A stretch of DNA of 64,000 bases from Mycobacteroides sp. LB1 (GCF_013449725.1 NZ_JACCFF010000001.1:1116001-1180000); one strand, 5' to 3'. Shown: positions 49,526 to 58,456, numbered from the stretch's first letter. The notes: generated by a model from the letters alone, not told the origin. Translations and numbers: made by a program.

Positions 49526-50074
49526 CTACAGCACCGTTTGCACAATGTGTTCGACAAGCTGGCGGGCCGCGGCGCAACCGTCACCTGTCTTGCGGTACTG
49601 AACCCACCACGTCAACGACCCCGTTCCGGCGGGAACGGTCACACCGCATGCCGAACCACTGCTGGGTCCGGTGCTGGTGAATCCCTTGCGGCCGTTGATC
49701 GTAATGTCGGCGGTCTTCTGGCCCATCCCATCGGCCGCCTTGCGGTCGCGGTCGACATCACCGCCCTCGTAGTAGGCGTAGAGGAGGTCTATGAGATTTC
49801 CACCGTCATCGGCGGCGACCCAATAGCACAGTGCCCCAAAGAAATTCTGGTAAATCTGCGCGGCCTTGATGGTTTCGACGATGGTCTTCTCATCGAGCGG
49901 GCCGCATTGGCCGTTCCCAAATCCGTACGGGTCCAGCTTGTCGTTCTCGCCCCGCTCGTTGGAGCTCAGACTCTCGCCTGGGGCAATGGCGGTGCCGTCG
50001 ACGGTGCGTACGCAACCGGTCGGTCCCGCTAGAAGTAACGCGACAGCGGCAAGCGCGCCGACGATTCTTTTCAT
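49526..50074 (-). CDS. DUF3558 lipoprotein
   Basis: A 182-residue lipoprotein of the mycobacterial DUF3558 family (which includes LprB/LprC-like proteins). Signal sequence MKRIVGALAAVALLLAGPTG ends at a lipobox Cys. The domain has conserved Cys pairs (NGQCGPLD with ALCYWVAADD, and SACGVTVP with DGCAAARQLV). ATG at 50074 overlaps the stop of the upstream DUF3558 gene (ATGA). Convergent with the DUF3060 gene. Function unknown, cell envelope. Confidence 0.85.
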   Translation of the reverse strand: MKRIVGALAAVALLLAGPTGCVRTVDGTAIAPGESLSSNERGENDKLDPYGFGNGQCGPLDEKTIVETIKAAQIYQNFFGALCYWVAADDGGNLIDLLYAYYEGGDVDRDRKAADGMGQKTADITINGRKGFTSTGPSSGSACGVTVPAGTGSLTWWVQYRKTGDGCAAARQLVEHIVQTVL

Positions 50075-50631
50075 TGCTTTCCCACCCTGCTGAGCAGCGT
50101 GTCCATCAGGGTCTCGACGGCCTTGCACGGGTCATTCTTAACGGCCCCGGATTGCAGGGACCAATGCAGGAAGTCCGGTCCCGATCCCGCGGACAGCTCG
50201 CACAGCCCGGTGTTGCTCACCCGGTAACCCGGATAGGACTTGGTAGTCACCGATTCCACCGTATGCCCGAGGTTCCGAGCAACCGAGGCCTCCTTCTCCG
50301 CGGAGCTCCCCCGATACCAGTACAGCGAGACGGACGTGTCCCCGTTACCGGGACCGGTGGACCACCGGCAGCCCAGCAGGCTGTCCACATCACGCTTGAG
50401 TCCCGGATTACCCACCGCCGCAGTGACTTCCGCATCAGCCATGCCGCCGCAGTCACCGAGCTTGAAACCCTTGCCGGGACCGTTGCTCACCTCTGGCACC
50501 GTGGTCACCTGCACGTCGGGTGATCCGCCGCCGCCGTCGTCGTCACCACCGGAAGACGACCGCGGCGAGCATCCAGCCAACACCACGGCGGCAACGGCCA
50601 GGGCCATTACCGGGACAATCCGCACACTCAC
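50071..50631 (-). CDS. DUF3558 lipoprotein (paralogue)
   Basis: A 186-residue lipoprotein with signal sequence and lipobox LAGC, a Ser/Gly/Asp-rich linker (SSSGGDDDGGGGSPD), then a DUF3558 domain with Cys in LGDCGGM, LLGCRWS, TGLCELS and NDPCKAV. GTG at 50631 puts the hydrophobic segment at the N-terminus; the frame is open to 50682. Translationally coupled to the next DUF3558 gene, which suggests that the two products act together in the envelope. Confidence 0.83.
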   Translation of the reverse strand: MSVRIVPVMALAVAAVVLAGCSPRSSSGGDDDGGGGSPDVQVTTVPEVSNGPGKGFKLGDCGGMADAEVTAAVGNPGLKRDVDSLLGCRWSTGPGNGDTSVSLYWYRGSSAEKEASVARNLGHTVESVTTKSYPGYRVSNTGLCELSAGSGPDFLHWSLQSGAVKNDPCKAVETLMDTLLSRVGKQ

Positions 50632-50715
50632 GGTGTCCACAGTACGTCCGCATCCCGCATGCCTCTCGTACGTCTCGGACATACTCGAGTGTGTCGGCGT
50701 CGGGCACCGCGCGTG

Positions 50716-51504
50716 TCAGACCCCGGCGCCGTGGCGCCCGGCACCTGCCGCAAACCGACCGGCACCCTCCAGCGCCTCGGCAGCGACCCGCTCGATACTG
50801 CCAAACTCGTTGTCCAGCGCCGCTTCCTCAGTCATCCCCCATTGCGCGAGGGCCGAATCGCGGTCGGCGCGCACGCACTGTTGCGGGAATGCCGCGATCT
50901 CCGCAGCCAGCGTTTCCGCCACCGCGCGAGCCTGGCCACGCGGCACCACCCGGTTGGCGAGCCCGATGTCCAGGGCCTCATTCGCCGCGACGGGGCGTCC
51001 GGTCAGGATGAGGTCCATGGCACGCGAGTGTCCGATCAGCCGTGGCAACCTGATCGTTCCACCATCGATGAGGGGCACGCCCCAACGCCGGCAGAACACC
51101 CCCAGCACAGCATCCTCCTCGACCACCCGAAGGTCGCACCACAGCGCGAGCTCAATACCACCCGCGACGGCATGACCCGATATCGCCGCGATCACCGGCT
51201 TGGACAGCCGTAGTCGGGACGGACCCATCGGGCCGGGGCCATGCGGGTGCAGTTCGTTTCCACGGTCGGTACCCATGGCCTTGAGATCTGCTCCTGCACA
51301 AAATGTTCCGTTGTCACCCCACAGCACCGCCACGGACGCATCGGGGTCAGCATCGAATTCGGTGAACGCTTCGAACAACGCCGCAGCAGTCGGGCCGTCG
51401 ACGGCGTTACGGGCGTGGGGTCGGTTGAGGATGATCGTCGTCACCGGACCCGTCTTCTCAACCCGAACGGCCGGATCGGCGTCCTCACTCATGGCCCTAC
51501 CCAT
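50716..51504 (-). CDS. enoyl-CoA hydratase/isomerase family protein
   Basis: A crotonase-fold protein of 262 residues. Oxyanion-hole segments are NGTFCAGADLKAMG and SGHAVAGGIELALWCDLRV, with the second part GVFCRRWGVPLIDGGTIRLP. The start ATG at 51504 overlaps the PaaX stop and is preceded by GGAGGAGG at 6 bases, which decides against ATG 51492. One of the usual two catalytic Glu positions (in the GxxLxDGG region) appears to be Asp, so the exact reaction is uncertain. With PaaX and FadE8 it forms a fatty-acid-type catabolic set (Rv0672-Rv0674 region by recall). Confidence 0.88.
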   Translation of the reverse strand: MGRAMSEDADPAVRVEKTGPVTTIILNRPHARNAVDGPTAAALFEAFTEFDADPDASVAVLWGDNGTFCAGADLKAMGTDRGNELHPHGPGPMGPSRLRLSKPVIAAISGHAVAGGIELALWCDLRVVEEDAVLGVFCRRWGVPLIDGGTIRLPRLIGHSRAMDLILTGRPVAANEALDIGLANRVVPRGQARAVAETLAAEIAAFPQQCVRADRDSALAQWGMTEEAALDNEFGSIERVAAEALEGAGRFAAGAGRHGAGV

Positions 51505-52243
51505 ACGGAACCTCCTCCATTTCAGCGGGATCACGCAGTGTCACCAGCTCATCCTTGAATTCCCGATAACGAGAACGCATTTCGTCGGCAGGCCATTCTG
51601 GCGGCAACAACTCATCCGGCAGCACCGGGTCGGCCAGCAGATGCCGCACCATCGCGGCAGCCAAAACGAATCGCGCCGGAATCGTCCCGGCCTGATCCCA
51701 CCACTTCAGCAGGTCTGTCGCATACAGCGACCATCCCGGCAGATCCCACAGCTGGGCCGCCAATGCTGCGGGGTCGTCGGTTCGGGTGTGCAGGACCCAA
51801 ACGTGGTCGGCAACCGACGGCGGCAGCTCGATCTCCAGATTGTCTGGACGCAGCCACACGCCCTCTCTCAGTTCGCCGAACCGCCTTTGCCGCAGGGTGG
51901 TTCGCAGATCGTTGCGGTCACGCGCGTCGCGACCCACGCTGGTGACCACCAACTGTGTCCAGTCGCCATTCCAGGCGCGCCGATGCGGATCGCAGGCCTC
52001 GTCCTGTCGAAGCTGACGGGCCTGTAGGCGCTCGGCAAGCCGATACCCCGATTCAGTTCTCGTGACGTCTCCCGCGGACACCATCCGGGTCAGCGCCACC
52101 CGTACTGTCGTATCGCTGATTCCGAACAAGGTAGTCAATGCGCGGATCTCACGCACCGACAACTCTGCCGGGTGAGCACCCAGCAGGAGGCTCAGAATGA
52201 CCGAGCGTGCCGTCATCGGGTGGTGGTCGACCGGGTTGCCCAT
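51497..52243 (-). CDS. PaaX-family transcriptional regulator
   Basis: A 248-residue PaaX regulator: winged helix at about residues 10-70 (VREIRALTTLFGISDTTVRV and ALTRMVSAGDVTRTESGYRL) and central domain (GDWTQLVVTSVGRDARDRND, then FGELREGVWLRPDN). It overlaps the hydratase gene by 8 bases and follows fadE8 in the same direction, so it probably represses this acyl-CoA degradation operon in response to a CoA thioester. Confidence 0.87.
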   Translation of the reverse strand: MGNPVDHHPMTARSVILSLLLGAHPAELSVREIRALTTLFGISDTTVRVALTRMVSAGDVTRTESGYRLAERLQARQLRQDEACDPHRRAWNGDWTQLVVTSVGRDARDRNDLRTTLRQRRFGELREGVWLRPDNLEIELPPSVADHVWVLHTRTDDPAALAAQLWDLPGWSLYATDLLKWWDQAGTIPARFVLAAAMVRHLLADPVLPDELLPPEWPADEMRSRYREFKDELVTLRDPAEMEEVPYG

Positions 52244-52285
52244 ATCTAAAGGTCGGTCATCGTCTTCAATGTGTCCATACCTGCC

Positions 52286-52308
52286 GAGCTTCGCGCAAGC
52301 GGCTCATC
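52286..52308 (+). repeat. fourth copy of the short interspersed repeat (inverted)
   Basis: Gagcttcgcgcaagcggctc plus atc, the reverse complement of the mft-locus repeat with a 2-base difference at its outer end. It lies just downstream of the fadE8 stop codon, in the gap before the PaaX gene, 20 kb from the other copies. Confidence 0.7.
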
Positions 52309-52314
52309 CATGGC

Positions 52315-53949
52315 CTAGTTGCCCGCCTTGACGGACGCCCGCTCCAGAATCGGCGACAGGTCCAATCCCGTTGGGAGAGTGCCAAATGCGCCGCCCCAGT
52401 TGCCGCCAAGCCGGGTCGCCAGGAACGCCTGCGCGACCGCCGGATGACCGTGACGGACCAGCAGCGCCCCTTGCAGTGCGAGGCAGATGTCCTCGGCGAC
52501 CTTGCGTGCGCGGTAGGCGACAGAGTCCAGATCTGTGAGCTGCGAATGCAGTCCGTTGATATGACGGTCCAGACGCTCATCCTGCCCCTGCGCGAGGGCG
52601 AGCTCCTTGAACAGCACCTCGACGCATTCTGGTTTGGTGGCCATGGCCCGCAACGTGTCCAGGGCGCTGACGTTCCCGGAGCCCTCCCAAATGCCCATCA
52701 GCGGAGCCTCGCGATACAGGCGCGGTAGGCCGGAATCCTCGACGTACCCGTTGCCGCCCAGACATTCCATGGCTTCACCCGCATGCGGCGTAGCACGCTT
52801 ACACACCCAATACTTGCTGGCGGCCAACCCGATGCGACGCAACAAGGATTCCGTCTCGTCCCCGCGAGTGGCGCGGTCAGTTGCACCCGCCATCCGCATT
52901 GCCACCACGGTCGCGGCCTCGGCCTCGATCGCCAGGTCCGCGAGTACATTGCGCATGAGCGGCTGGTCGATAAGGTACTCGCCGAAGGCCTTGCGGTGCT
53001 GAGCATGATGCATGGCCAGCGCCACACCCGTACGCATGCTGGTGGCCGATCCGAGGGTGCAGTCCAAGCGCGTCATGTTCACCATCTCGATGATGGTCTT
53101 GACACCGCGCCCCTCCTCACCGACCAACCAGGCCGTGGCACCGTCGTACTCAACCTCCGATGATGCGTTGGAGTGGTTGCCGAGCTTGTCCTTCAAACGC
53201 TGCAACCGCATCCGGTTGCGGGTTCCGTCCGGGAGCACCCGCGGCAGGAAGAAGCATGACAACCCGCCGGGTGTCTGCGCCAGCACCAGGAACACATCGC
53301 ACATCGGCGCCGAGGTAAACCACTTGTGCCCCACCACGGTGTAGCTGCCGTCGGCGTTCGGGGTCGCGGTGGTGGTACCCGCGCGCACATCCGAGCCGCC
53401 CTGCTTCTCGGTCATCGACATACCTGCCGTCAGCCCCGCCTTGGTGGTGGGAACTCTCAGCTCCGCGTCATATACGCGGCTGGACAGCAGCGGCTCGTAA
53501 ACGGCCGCCAGCTCGGGGTTGGCCCGCAGCGCCGGCACCACCGCGTAGGTCATCGAGATCGGGCACATGTGGCCGGGATCGGCAGTCCATACCCCCGTCT
53601 TCGCGGCGCGCACCACATGGGCGCCCGGACGTTCGTCCGCCCACGGTGCCCCGTGCAATCCGTGTGCGACCGCCTCGCGCATGAGCTCGTGATAGGCCGG
53701 GTCGAACTCGATTTCGTCGACACGATGACCCCAACGGTCGTGGGTGTGCAGCACGGGGCGGTTCCGATTCGCAAGCTCCCCGGCGCGCTGCATGCGAGGG
53801 GTGCCGTTGAGCGCACCGACCTCGACAACCTCATCGACGCCCCACTGACCGCCTTCTCGAACAAGCGCTTCCATCAGCACGGGGCTGGTCGCCGCGTTGT
53901 AGTCGTACAGCGGTGGGACCTGATTGGTAACGACATGCGTATCGGCCAT
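52315..53949 (-). CDS. fadE8: acyl-CoA dehydrogenase, AidB-like (FadE8 type)
   Basis: A 544-residue flavoprotein of the AidB branch of acyl-CoA dehydrogenases. It has the long N-terminal region (PPLYDYNAATSPVLMEAL), the flavin segment GMSMTEKQGGSDVRAGTT, KWFTSAPMCDVFLVLAQ, and a C-terminal part with AMECLGGNGYVEDSGLPRLYREAPLMGIWEGSGNV typical of AidB. Length and order match FadE8 of M. tuberculosis, next to echA4 and a PaaX gene. Whether it dehydrogenates acyl-CoA or acts in alkylation resistance is not decided by sequence. Confidence 0.93.
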   Translation of the reverse strand: MADTHVVTNQVPPLYDYNAATSPVLMEALVREGGQWGVDEVVEVGALNGTPRMQRAGELANRNRPVLHTHDRWGHRVDEIEFDPAYHELMREAVAHGLHGAPWADERPGAHVVRAAKTGVWTADPGHMCPISMTYAVVPALRANPELAAVYEPLLSSRVYDAELRVPTTKAGLTAGMSMTEKQGGSDVRAGTTTATPNADGSYTVVGHKWFTSAPMCDVFLVLAQTPGGLSCFFLPRVLPDGTRNRMRLQRLKDKLGNHSNASSEVEYDGATAWLVGEEGRGVKTIIEMVNMTRLDCTLGSATSMRTGVALAMHHAQHRKAFGEYLIDQPLMRNVLADLAIEAEAATVVAMRMAGATDRATRGDETESLLRRIGLAASKYWVCKRATPHAGEAMECLGGNGYVEDSGLPRLYREAPLMGIWEGSGNVSALDTLRAMATKPECVEVLFKELALAQGQDERLDRHINGLHSQLTDLDSVAYRARKVAEDICLALQGALLVRHGHPAVAQAFLATRLGGNWGGAFGTLPTGLDLSPILERASVKAGN

Positions 53950-54034
53950 ACGTCAGTGTTACATTTCTACGACAATCGCACAAGATCTGTTCGGATGGCC
54001 TTGCGCGAGCTCTTGGTGCGCTACAAAAGACGAC

Positions 54035-54736
54035 GTGGAGAAAGTGATCTTTGTGCTGCGTCAACCGCCCGATGCCGCCACCGACGAGTGGGTGGAGCAG
54101 CTATGCACAGCCGTCGTCGACAAGATCCGGACAGTAGGGGTGCACGGCCTGAGCGTGTGTGTCCATGACGCCGCCGTACGAGCCGCGAGCTTGCGGCTGA
54201 TGACCCTGGACCCGCCGTTCGTCGCCGCGGTCAGTGTGTGGGTTCAGCAGTCGTACGGCCCCGCGATACAGGAGATCGCGGCCGTTCTCACCGCAGCGTC
54301 TGCGGTCGCGCACGGATATCTCGTCACAGAGTCTGTGCCACTATCCTCCCCCGAGCCCGAACCCGGCTCGCGGTCAATGGGTTTCACCAATATCGCGCTG
54401 CTGCGCAGGCCCGCGGACATGCCATTCGACGCGTGGCGTCAACAATGGCAGGGCGTTCACACTCAGAACGCACTCGACCTGCAGTCGACGATCGGATACG
54501 AACAGAACCTTGTGGTCCGCGCCGTCACCGCCGATGCGCCCGTAATCTCGGCGATCGTCCTTGAACAGTTCCCCGCCTCGGCGCTCACCGATCCGCTGGC
54601 TTGGTACGGCGCCTCGGATCAACAGCAGCTGGGCGAGCGCGTGATGGCGATGCTCGAGAGCGTCAAAGCCTTTGGCGCTCATACCAATATCGATACCGTC
54701 GCGACCAGCAGACACGACATTATTCGGCCGTTCTAG
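54035..54736 (+). CDS. EthD-domain-like protein of unknown function
   Basis: A 233-residue protein with a ferredoxin-like (EthD/dimeric alpha-beta barrel) region in its second half: FTNIALLRRPADMPFDAWRQ and QWQGVHTQNALDLQ, then ESVKAFGAHTNIDTVATSRHDIIRPF. The first half (VEKVIFVLRQPPDAATDEWV) resembles a second, diverged copy. GTG at 54035 was chosen because it starts the conserved EKVIFVLR strand; the frame is open to 53924, overlapping the fadE8 start. Divergent from fadE8. Function unknown. Confidence 0.7.
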   Translation: MEKVIFVLRQPPDAATDEWVEQLCTAVVDKIRTVGVHGLSVCVHDAAVRAASLRLMTLDPPFVAAVSVWVQQSYGPAIQEIAAVLTAASAVAHGYLVTESVPLSSPEPEPGSRSMGFTNIALLRRPADMPFDAWRQQWQGVHTQNALDLQSTIGYEQNLVVRAVTADAPVISAIVLEQFPASALTDPLAWYGASDQQQLGERVMAMLESVKAFGAHTNIDTVATSRHDIIRPF

Positions 54737-54769
54737 ATCGAGACCCTCCCCCTCCTCCGATTCCACCGG

Positions 54770-54797
54770 TTGACATACAACCAAATGGTTGTACATT
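54770..54797 (+). promoter_or_regulatory. promoter with embedded 18-bp operator for the ArsR-SRPBCC genes
   Basis: A perfect TTGACA (-35, 54770-54775), 16-base spacer and TACATT (-10, 54792-54797). The spacer holds the palindrome TACAACCAAATGGTTGTA (54776-54793), an ideal ArsR-dimer site that would block RNA polymerase. The GTG start at 54804 is where transcription should begin, so the mRNA is probably leaderless. Confidence 0.7.
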
Positions 54798-54803
54798 GGG
54801 GGC

Positions 54804-55145
54804 GTGGCCGGAGCAGATGAGGACAGGGCCGACGCCTTGTTCCATGCACTCTCCGACCGCACCCGACGCGACATCCTGCGGAGAGTGTTGGCCGGCGAAC
54901 ACTCGGTCTCGACACTTGCGGCGAACTACGACATGAGTTTCGCCGCGGTGCAAAAGCACGTCGCCGTGCTGGAAAGGGCCGGGCTGCTTAACAAGCGGCG
55001 TAACGGCCGCGAACAGCTGGCCAGCGGCGACGTAGTAGCAGTTCGCTCGGTCGGCGCCATGCTCTCCGAGCTGGAGCAGATCTGGCGCGGCAGAATCGCT
55101 CGCATCGATGAACTCATCGCATTCGAATCACCACAGGAGGACTGA
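54804..55145 (+). CDS. ArsR/SmtB-family transcriptional regulator
   Basis: A 113-residue winged-helix repressor: ALFHALSDRTRRDILRRVLA, STLAANYDMSFAAVQKHVAV and LERAGLLNKRRNGREQLAS. No metal-binding Cys/His cluster is present, so it belongs to the non-metal ArsR group that pairs with SRPBCC proteins. GTG at 54804 was chosen from the promoter layout; a TTG at 54789 lies inside the operator. It ends 3 bases before the SRPBCC gene. Confidence 0.88.
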   Translation: MAGADEDRADALFHALSDRTRRDILRRVLAGEHSVSTLAANYDMSFAAVQKHVAVLERAGLLNKRRNGREQLASGDVVAVRSVGAMLSELEQIWRGRIARIDELIAFESPQED

Positions 55146-55148
55146 ATC

Positions 55149-55634
55149 ATGCCCGTCACCAACGTTACTCACGATATCGACACCCGCACCATCACCATAG
55201 ACGCCGAATTCGATGCACCGATCAGCCGGATCTGGCAGATCTACGCCGACCCCCGTCAGCTTGAAAAGGTTTGGGGACCACCAAGTTGCCCGTCGACTTT
55301 TGTCGACCACAACTTCAAGCCGGGTGGCCGGGTGAACTACTACATGACCGGAGCCGAAGGCGAACGGTACGCCGGATGGTGGGAGATTACGGCAGTCGAC
55401 GAACCCAACAGCTTCGCGTTCAAGGATGGATTCTCCGACGAGAATTTGAACCCGGTGGACAACATGCCGGTTTCAGAGAACGTCTACACGTTCGTCGAGA
55501 AGGATGGCCGCACCCTGGCGACATACGTGAGCACATTTGAGACGGCAGAGGCGCTGCAAAAAGTGCTGGATATGGGTGTCATCGAAGGTGCTTCTTCGGC
55601 GATCAACCAGATCGACGAACTCGTCCGCTGCTAA
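55149..55634 (+). CDS. SRPBCC (AHSA1-like) family protein
   Basis: A 161-residue START/Bet v1-like protein of the AHSA1 type: IDAEFDAPISRIWQIYADPRQ, LEKVWGPPSCPSTFVDHNFK, GGRVNYYMTGAEGERYAGWW. It forms a hydrophobic ligand cavity. The ArsR regulator lies immediately upstream, and such pairs are common; the SRPBCC partner may bind or modify the inducer. No enzymatic residue set could be assigned. Confidence 0.88.
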   Translation: MPVTNVTHDIDTRTITIDAEFDAPISRIWQIYADPRQLEKVWGPPSCPSTFVDHNFKPGGRVNYYMTGAEGERYAGWWEITAVDEPNSFAFKDGFSDENLNPVDNMPVSENVYTFVEKDGRTLATYVSTFETAEALQKVLDMGVIEGASSAINQIDELVRC

Positions 55635-55639
55635 GCGAT

Positions 55640-55677
55640 GGGGCGCCCGCACCCCATACCGACGGTACGGGCGCCCC
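55640..55677 (+). terminator. hairpin after the SRPBCC gene
   Basis: Perfect 10-bp arms GGGGCGCCCG (55640-55649) and CGGGCGCCCC (55668-55677), 6 bases after the stop codon. Only a weak T-run follows. Probably ends the ArsR-SRPBCC transcript. Confidence 0.5.
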
Positions 55678-55691
55678 GTTACGCTCACTTT

Positions 55692-55982
55692 ATGGTGGAG
55701 TACCGCGATCCCGGCACCATCACCTTCGATGCGATGATCGAGAAGCCCGAGGGCCCCGGCGCGTACGTCGAGTTCCCCTTTTCCGTGGTCGATACCTTCG
55801 GCGTCAAGGCCCGAGTACCAGTGCGGGTGGTATTCGACGGCTCGGTGACTTACACGGGATCCCTGGCACCGTACGGCGGTAAGCATCTTCTCGGGGTACG
55901 CAAGGACATTCAGGCACAGCTGGGCAAGGGGCCCGGAGACCGGGTGACCGTCGAGCTCCGTCTCGACGCGGACCGCAGCTAG
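55692..55982 (+). CDS. DUF1905 domain protein
   Basis: A 96-residue protein with a DUF1905 domain: YVEFPFSVVDTFGVKARVPV, FDGSVTYTGSLAPYGGKHLL, VRKDIQAQLGKGPGDRVTVE. ATG at 55692 gives MVEYRDPGTITFDAMIEK. Its last 4 bases overlap the convergent permease gene. Function unknown; small cytoplasmic protein. Confidence 0.8.
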   Translation: MVEYRDPGTITFDAMIEKPEGPGAYVEFPFSVVDTFGVKARVPVRVVFDGSVTYTGSLAPYGGKHLLGVRKDIQAQLGKGPGDRVTVELRLDADRS

Positions 55983-57382
55983 GCGTCCTGCTTCTCTTGC
56001 TGCGCCGGCTCTCCGTGGTGCACGAAGTAACCGAGCACCACAATCACAAACCACACCAGACCTACCACGAGGGCGGTGCGACCGTCCTCTGTGAAGAACA
56101 AGAGCACCACCACGAGCGCCAGAAAGGCCAGCGCCAACAGATTCGTCACGGGCGCACCAGGCAGCCTGTAATCCGAGGCAGGCAGTTCTCCGGCGGCGAC
56201 CCGCTTCCGATAAATCAGGTGGCACAACAGGATTGAACCCCACACGAAAATGATGCCGATGGTGGATACCGAAGTGATGTAGGCGAATGCCTTGTCCGGC
56301 GAAAGCCAGTTGACGAACACGCCGATACCCATTGCGAGCGTCGAGAAGCAGATGGCCAACAGCGGGACGTGACGTGAACTCAACGCCTGTAGACCCACGG
56401 GGGCGTCGCCGCGCTGCGCCAGGCTGCGCACCATCCGTCCTGTCGAATAGATGCCCGAGTTACAGGAGGAAAGCGCCGCGGTGAGCAAGATGAAGTTCAC
56501 TATGTTCGCGGCCTGCGGAATGTTGAGGTACTCGAACACAGCGACGAAGGGACTCTCACCTTTGTGGTAATTCTGCCAACCCTGGATCGAGAGGATCACG
56601 ATCAGCGCGCCTACGTAGAACAACCCGATGCGGAACGGCAATGTGTTAATCGCCTTGCGCAGCGTTACTTTAGGGTTCTCGGCCTCCCCCGCCGTGACTC
56701 CGACGAGCTCAACGCCGACATACGCGAACACCACGATCTGCAGGCTCAATAAGGCCTGGCTGAAGCCCGTCGGGAAGAACCCACCGTCGTTCCACAGGTT
56801 GGCAACGGTGGGGCCAGATTCAGGCCCCAGACCCGAAATGGGAAGCAGCACACCAATACCGATGATGATCATGCCTACGATCGCAGTCACCTTAATCATC
56901 GAGAACCAGAACTCGGCCTCACCGAAGATCTTCACCGATATCAAGTTGGCCGCGAACAGGATGAGAAGAACCGTCAAGGCGGTGACCCACTGCGGGACAC
57001 CGGGCCACCAGCGTTGGATATATACGCCGGCGACGGTGATCTCGGCCATACAGGTTGTGGCCCACACCGCCCAGTACGTCCAGCCGTTCGCGAATCCGGC
57101 GAAGCGCCCCATGAATTCCTCGGCGTACTCCGAGATGCTGCCCGACACCGGCCGATAGACCAGCAGTTCACCGAGCGCACGCATGATCACGAAGATGGCG
57201 AGGCCCGCGACCAGGTAGGCCAAGATGAGCGCCGGTCCCGCCTTCTCGATCGCACCGCCCGCCCCGTAGAACAGGCCCGTACCGATGGCACCGCCGATCG
57301 CGATCATTTGCACCGTGCGGGCAGACAGTCCACGTGAATATCCGGCGTCGGGTGTCTCGGATTCGGAATTGGCAACGGTCAT
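55979..57382 (-). CDS. APC-family amino acid permease
   Basis: A 467-residue permease with 12 hydrophobic segments of the AAT (GABA/aromatic/asparagine permease-like) group: the N-terminal RTVQMIAIGGAIGTGLFYGAG, RALGELLVYRPVSGSISEYAEEFMG and FAYVGVELVGVTAGEAENPK. Proton-coupled amino acid import is inferred; the specific substrate is unknown. The gene is monocistronic by position, divergent from a small membrane protein gene. Confidence 0.9.
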   Translation of the reverse strand: MTVANSESETPDAGYSRGLSARTVQMIAIGGAIGTGLFYGAGGAIEKAGPALILAYLVAGLAIFVIMRALGELLVYRPVSGSISEYAEEFMGRFAGFANGWTYWAVWATTCMAEITVAGVYIQRWWPGVPQWVTALTVLLILFAANLISVKIFGEAEFWFSMIKVTAIVGMIIIGIGVLLPISGLGPESGPTVANLWNDGGFFPTGFSQALLSLQIVVFAYVGVELVGVTAGEAENPKVTLRKAINTLPFRIGLFYVGALIVILSIQGWQNYHKGESPFVAVFEYLNIPQAANIVNFILLTAALSSCNSGIYSTGRMVRSLAQRGDAPVGLQALSSRHVPLLAICFSTLAMGIGVFVNWLSPDKAFAYITSVSTIGIIFVWGSILLCHLIYRKRVAAGELPASDYRLPGAPVTNLLALAFLALVVVLLFFTEDGRTALVVGLVWFVIVVLGYFVHHGEPAQQEKQDA

Positions 57383-57547
57383 CGGAACATCATTACGTGA
57401 GTAGACACTTCTTGCACAGTAATCCCAGGACGGTCGTGCAATACGCGCCTGCTGAGAGGGCGTCGCCGGACAATCGAGTGGAATTGCGGGGCGACAGTAG
57501 GTAGTTATGCGCTACCCCGATATCGCTTGGCTCCATAGGTTTCTGGC

Positions 57548-57952
57548 GTGAGAAAATCATCATCCATCCGGCCCCATATGTTGCTGATGCTGATCGTTGC
57601 GTTCCCCTTCGCCATCATCGCCGGTCAGCTCAATCTCGATCCGTGCCGCTGGTGGGCCGTGTACAGCATCGCCGCGGCCGTAGCGACTCTGGCCGGTCTC
57701 ACCACGCTCGCAATGCGCGTGGTCGGCAGGCCGGGGTTGGCGGTGAGCTATCCGTGGGCAATCTACTGGGCGGCCTTCGCACTGCTGACGGCCACTCAGA
57801 GTTTCTTATATGCCGAGTTCCGACATCACTGCCCGGTGTTCGGCCCGCTGATCCCCGTCGACATGTTCCTTGAGTGGCTGATAGCCCCAACAGTGCTTGT
57901 CAACGTATTCCGACACATGCGCGCCCGCTCGCGGATAGAAAGAGAGGTATGA
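57548..57952 (+). CDS. small integral membrane protein
   Basis: A 134-residue protein with four hydrophobic segments (about 10-27, 36-58, 66-88 and 100-118). The start is GTG at 57548. Its stop overlaps the ATG of the DUF1772 gene (ATGA), so the two are coupled. It has no recognised domain; the pair may form one membrane complex. Confidence 0.7.
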   Translation: MRKSSSIRPHMLLMLIVAFPFAIIAGQLNLDPCRWWAVYSIAAAVATLAGLTTLAMRVVGRPGLAVSYPWAIYWAAFALLTATQSFLYAEFRHHCPVFGPLIPVDMFLEWLIAPTVLVNVFRHMRARSRIEREV

Positions 57953-58431
57953 ACACGAAGGCGTCATTCGATGTGATCGACGGTGCGGCAGTCCTTCTCA
58001 ACGGAACGTTGACTGGGCTGCTGTTCGCATTCTCCGCCGCGGTCATGCCGGCGCTCGGTCAGCAGACGGCGGTAGCGGGTGCCGCGACGATGCAGTCCAT
58101 CAACCGGATGATCGTCAATCCCGTGTTCCTGGTGGTGTTCCTCGGGTCGGCGCTCTGCGCCGTTGCGGCGGGCGTGCTGGCCATGGCCGGGTCACACCGC
58201 TCGTGGTGGATTGTGGCCGGCGCGACCATCTGTTTTGTGGGCACGTTCGTCGTCACCGTGGTGTTCAACATTCCGTTGAACGGACGGCTGGACATGGTCG
58301 ATGTGAACAGCGTTGATGGACAGCAATTCTGGCGGCAATACCTGTCACAGTGGACAGCATGGAATCACCTGCGGGTGGCCTCCGGGATCGTTGGAACGGC
58401 TCTGCTGGTGACTGGTCTGGTGCGTCGGTAG
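57949..58431 (+). CDS. DUF1772 (anthrone oxygenase-like) membrane protein
   Basis: A 160-residue protein with four hydrophobic segments and DUF1772 features: GLLFAFSAAVMPALGQ near the N-terminus, MQSINRMIVNPVFLVVFLGS, FNIPLNGRLDMVDVN and WTAWNHLRVASGIVGTALL. ATG at 57949 is fixed by overlap with the upstream stop and by AGAGAGG upstream. Family members include fungal anthrone oxygenases, but bacterial roles are unknown. Confidence 0.83.
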   Translation: MNTKASFDVIDGAAVLLNGTLTGLLFAFSAAVMPALGQQTAVAGAATMQSINRMIVNPVFLVVFLGSALCAVAAGVLAMAGSHRSWWIVAGATICFVGTFVVTVVFNIPLNGRLDMVDVNSVDGQQFWRQYLSQWTAWNHLRVASGIVGTALLVTGLVRR

Positions 58432-58456
58432 CCCCAGCCCACCCACCCTTCCCCGC

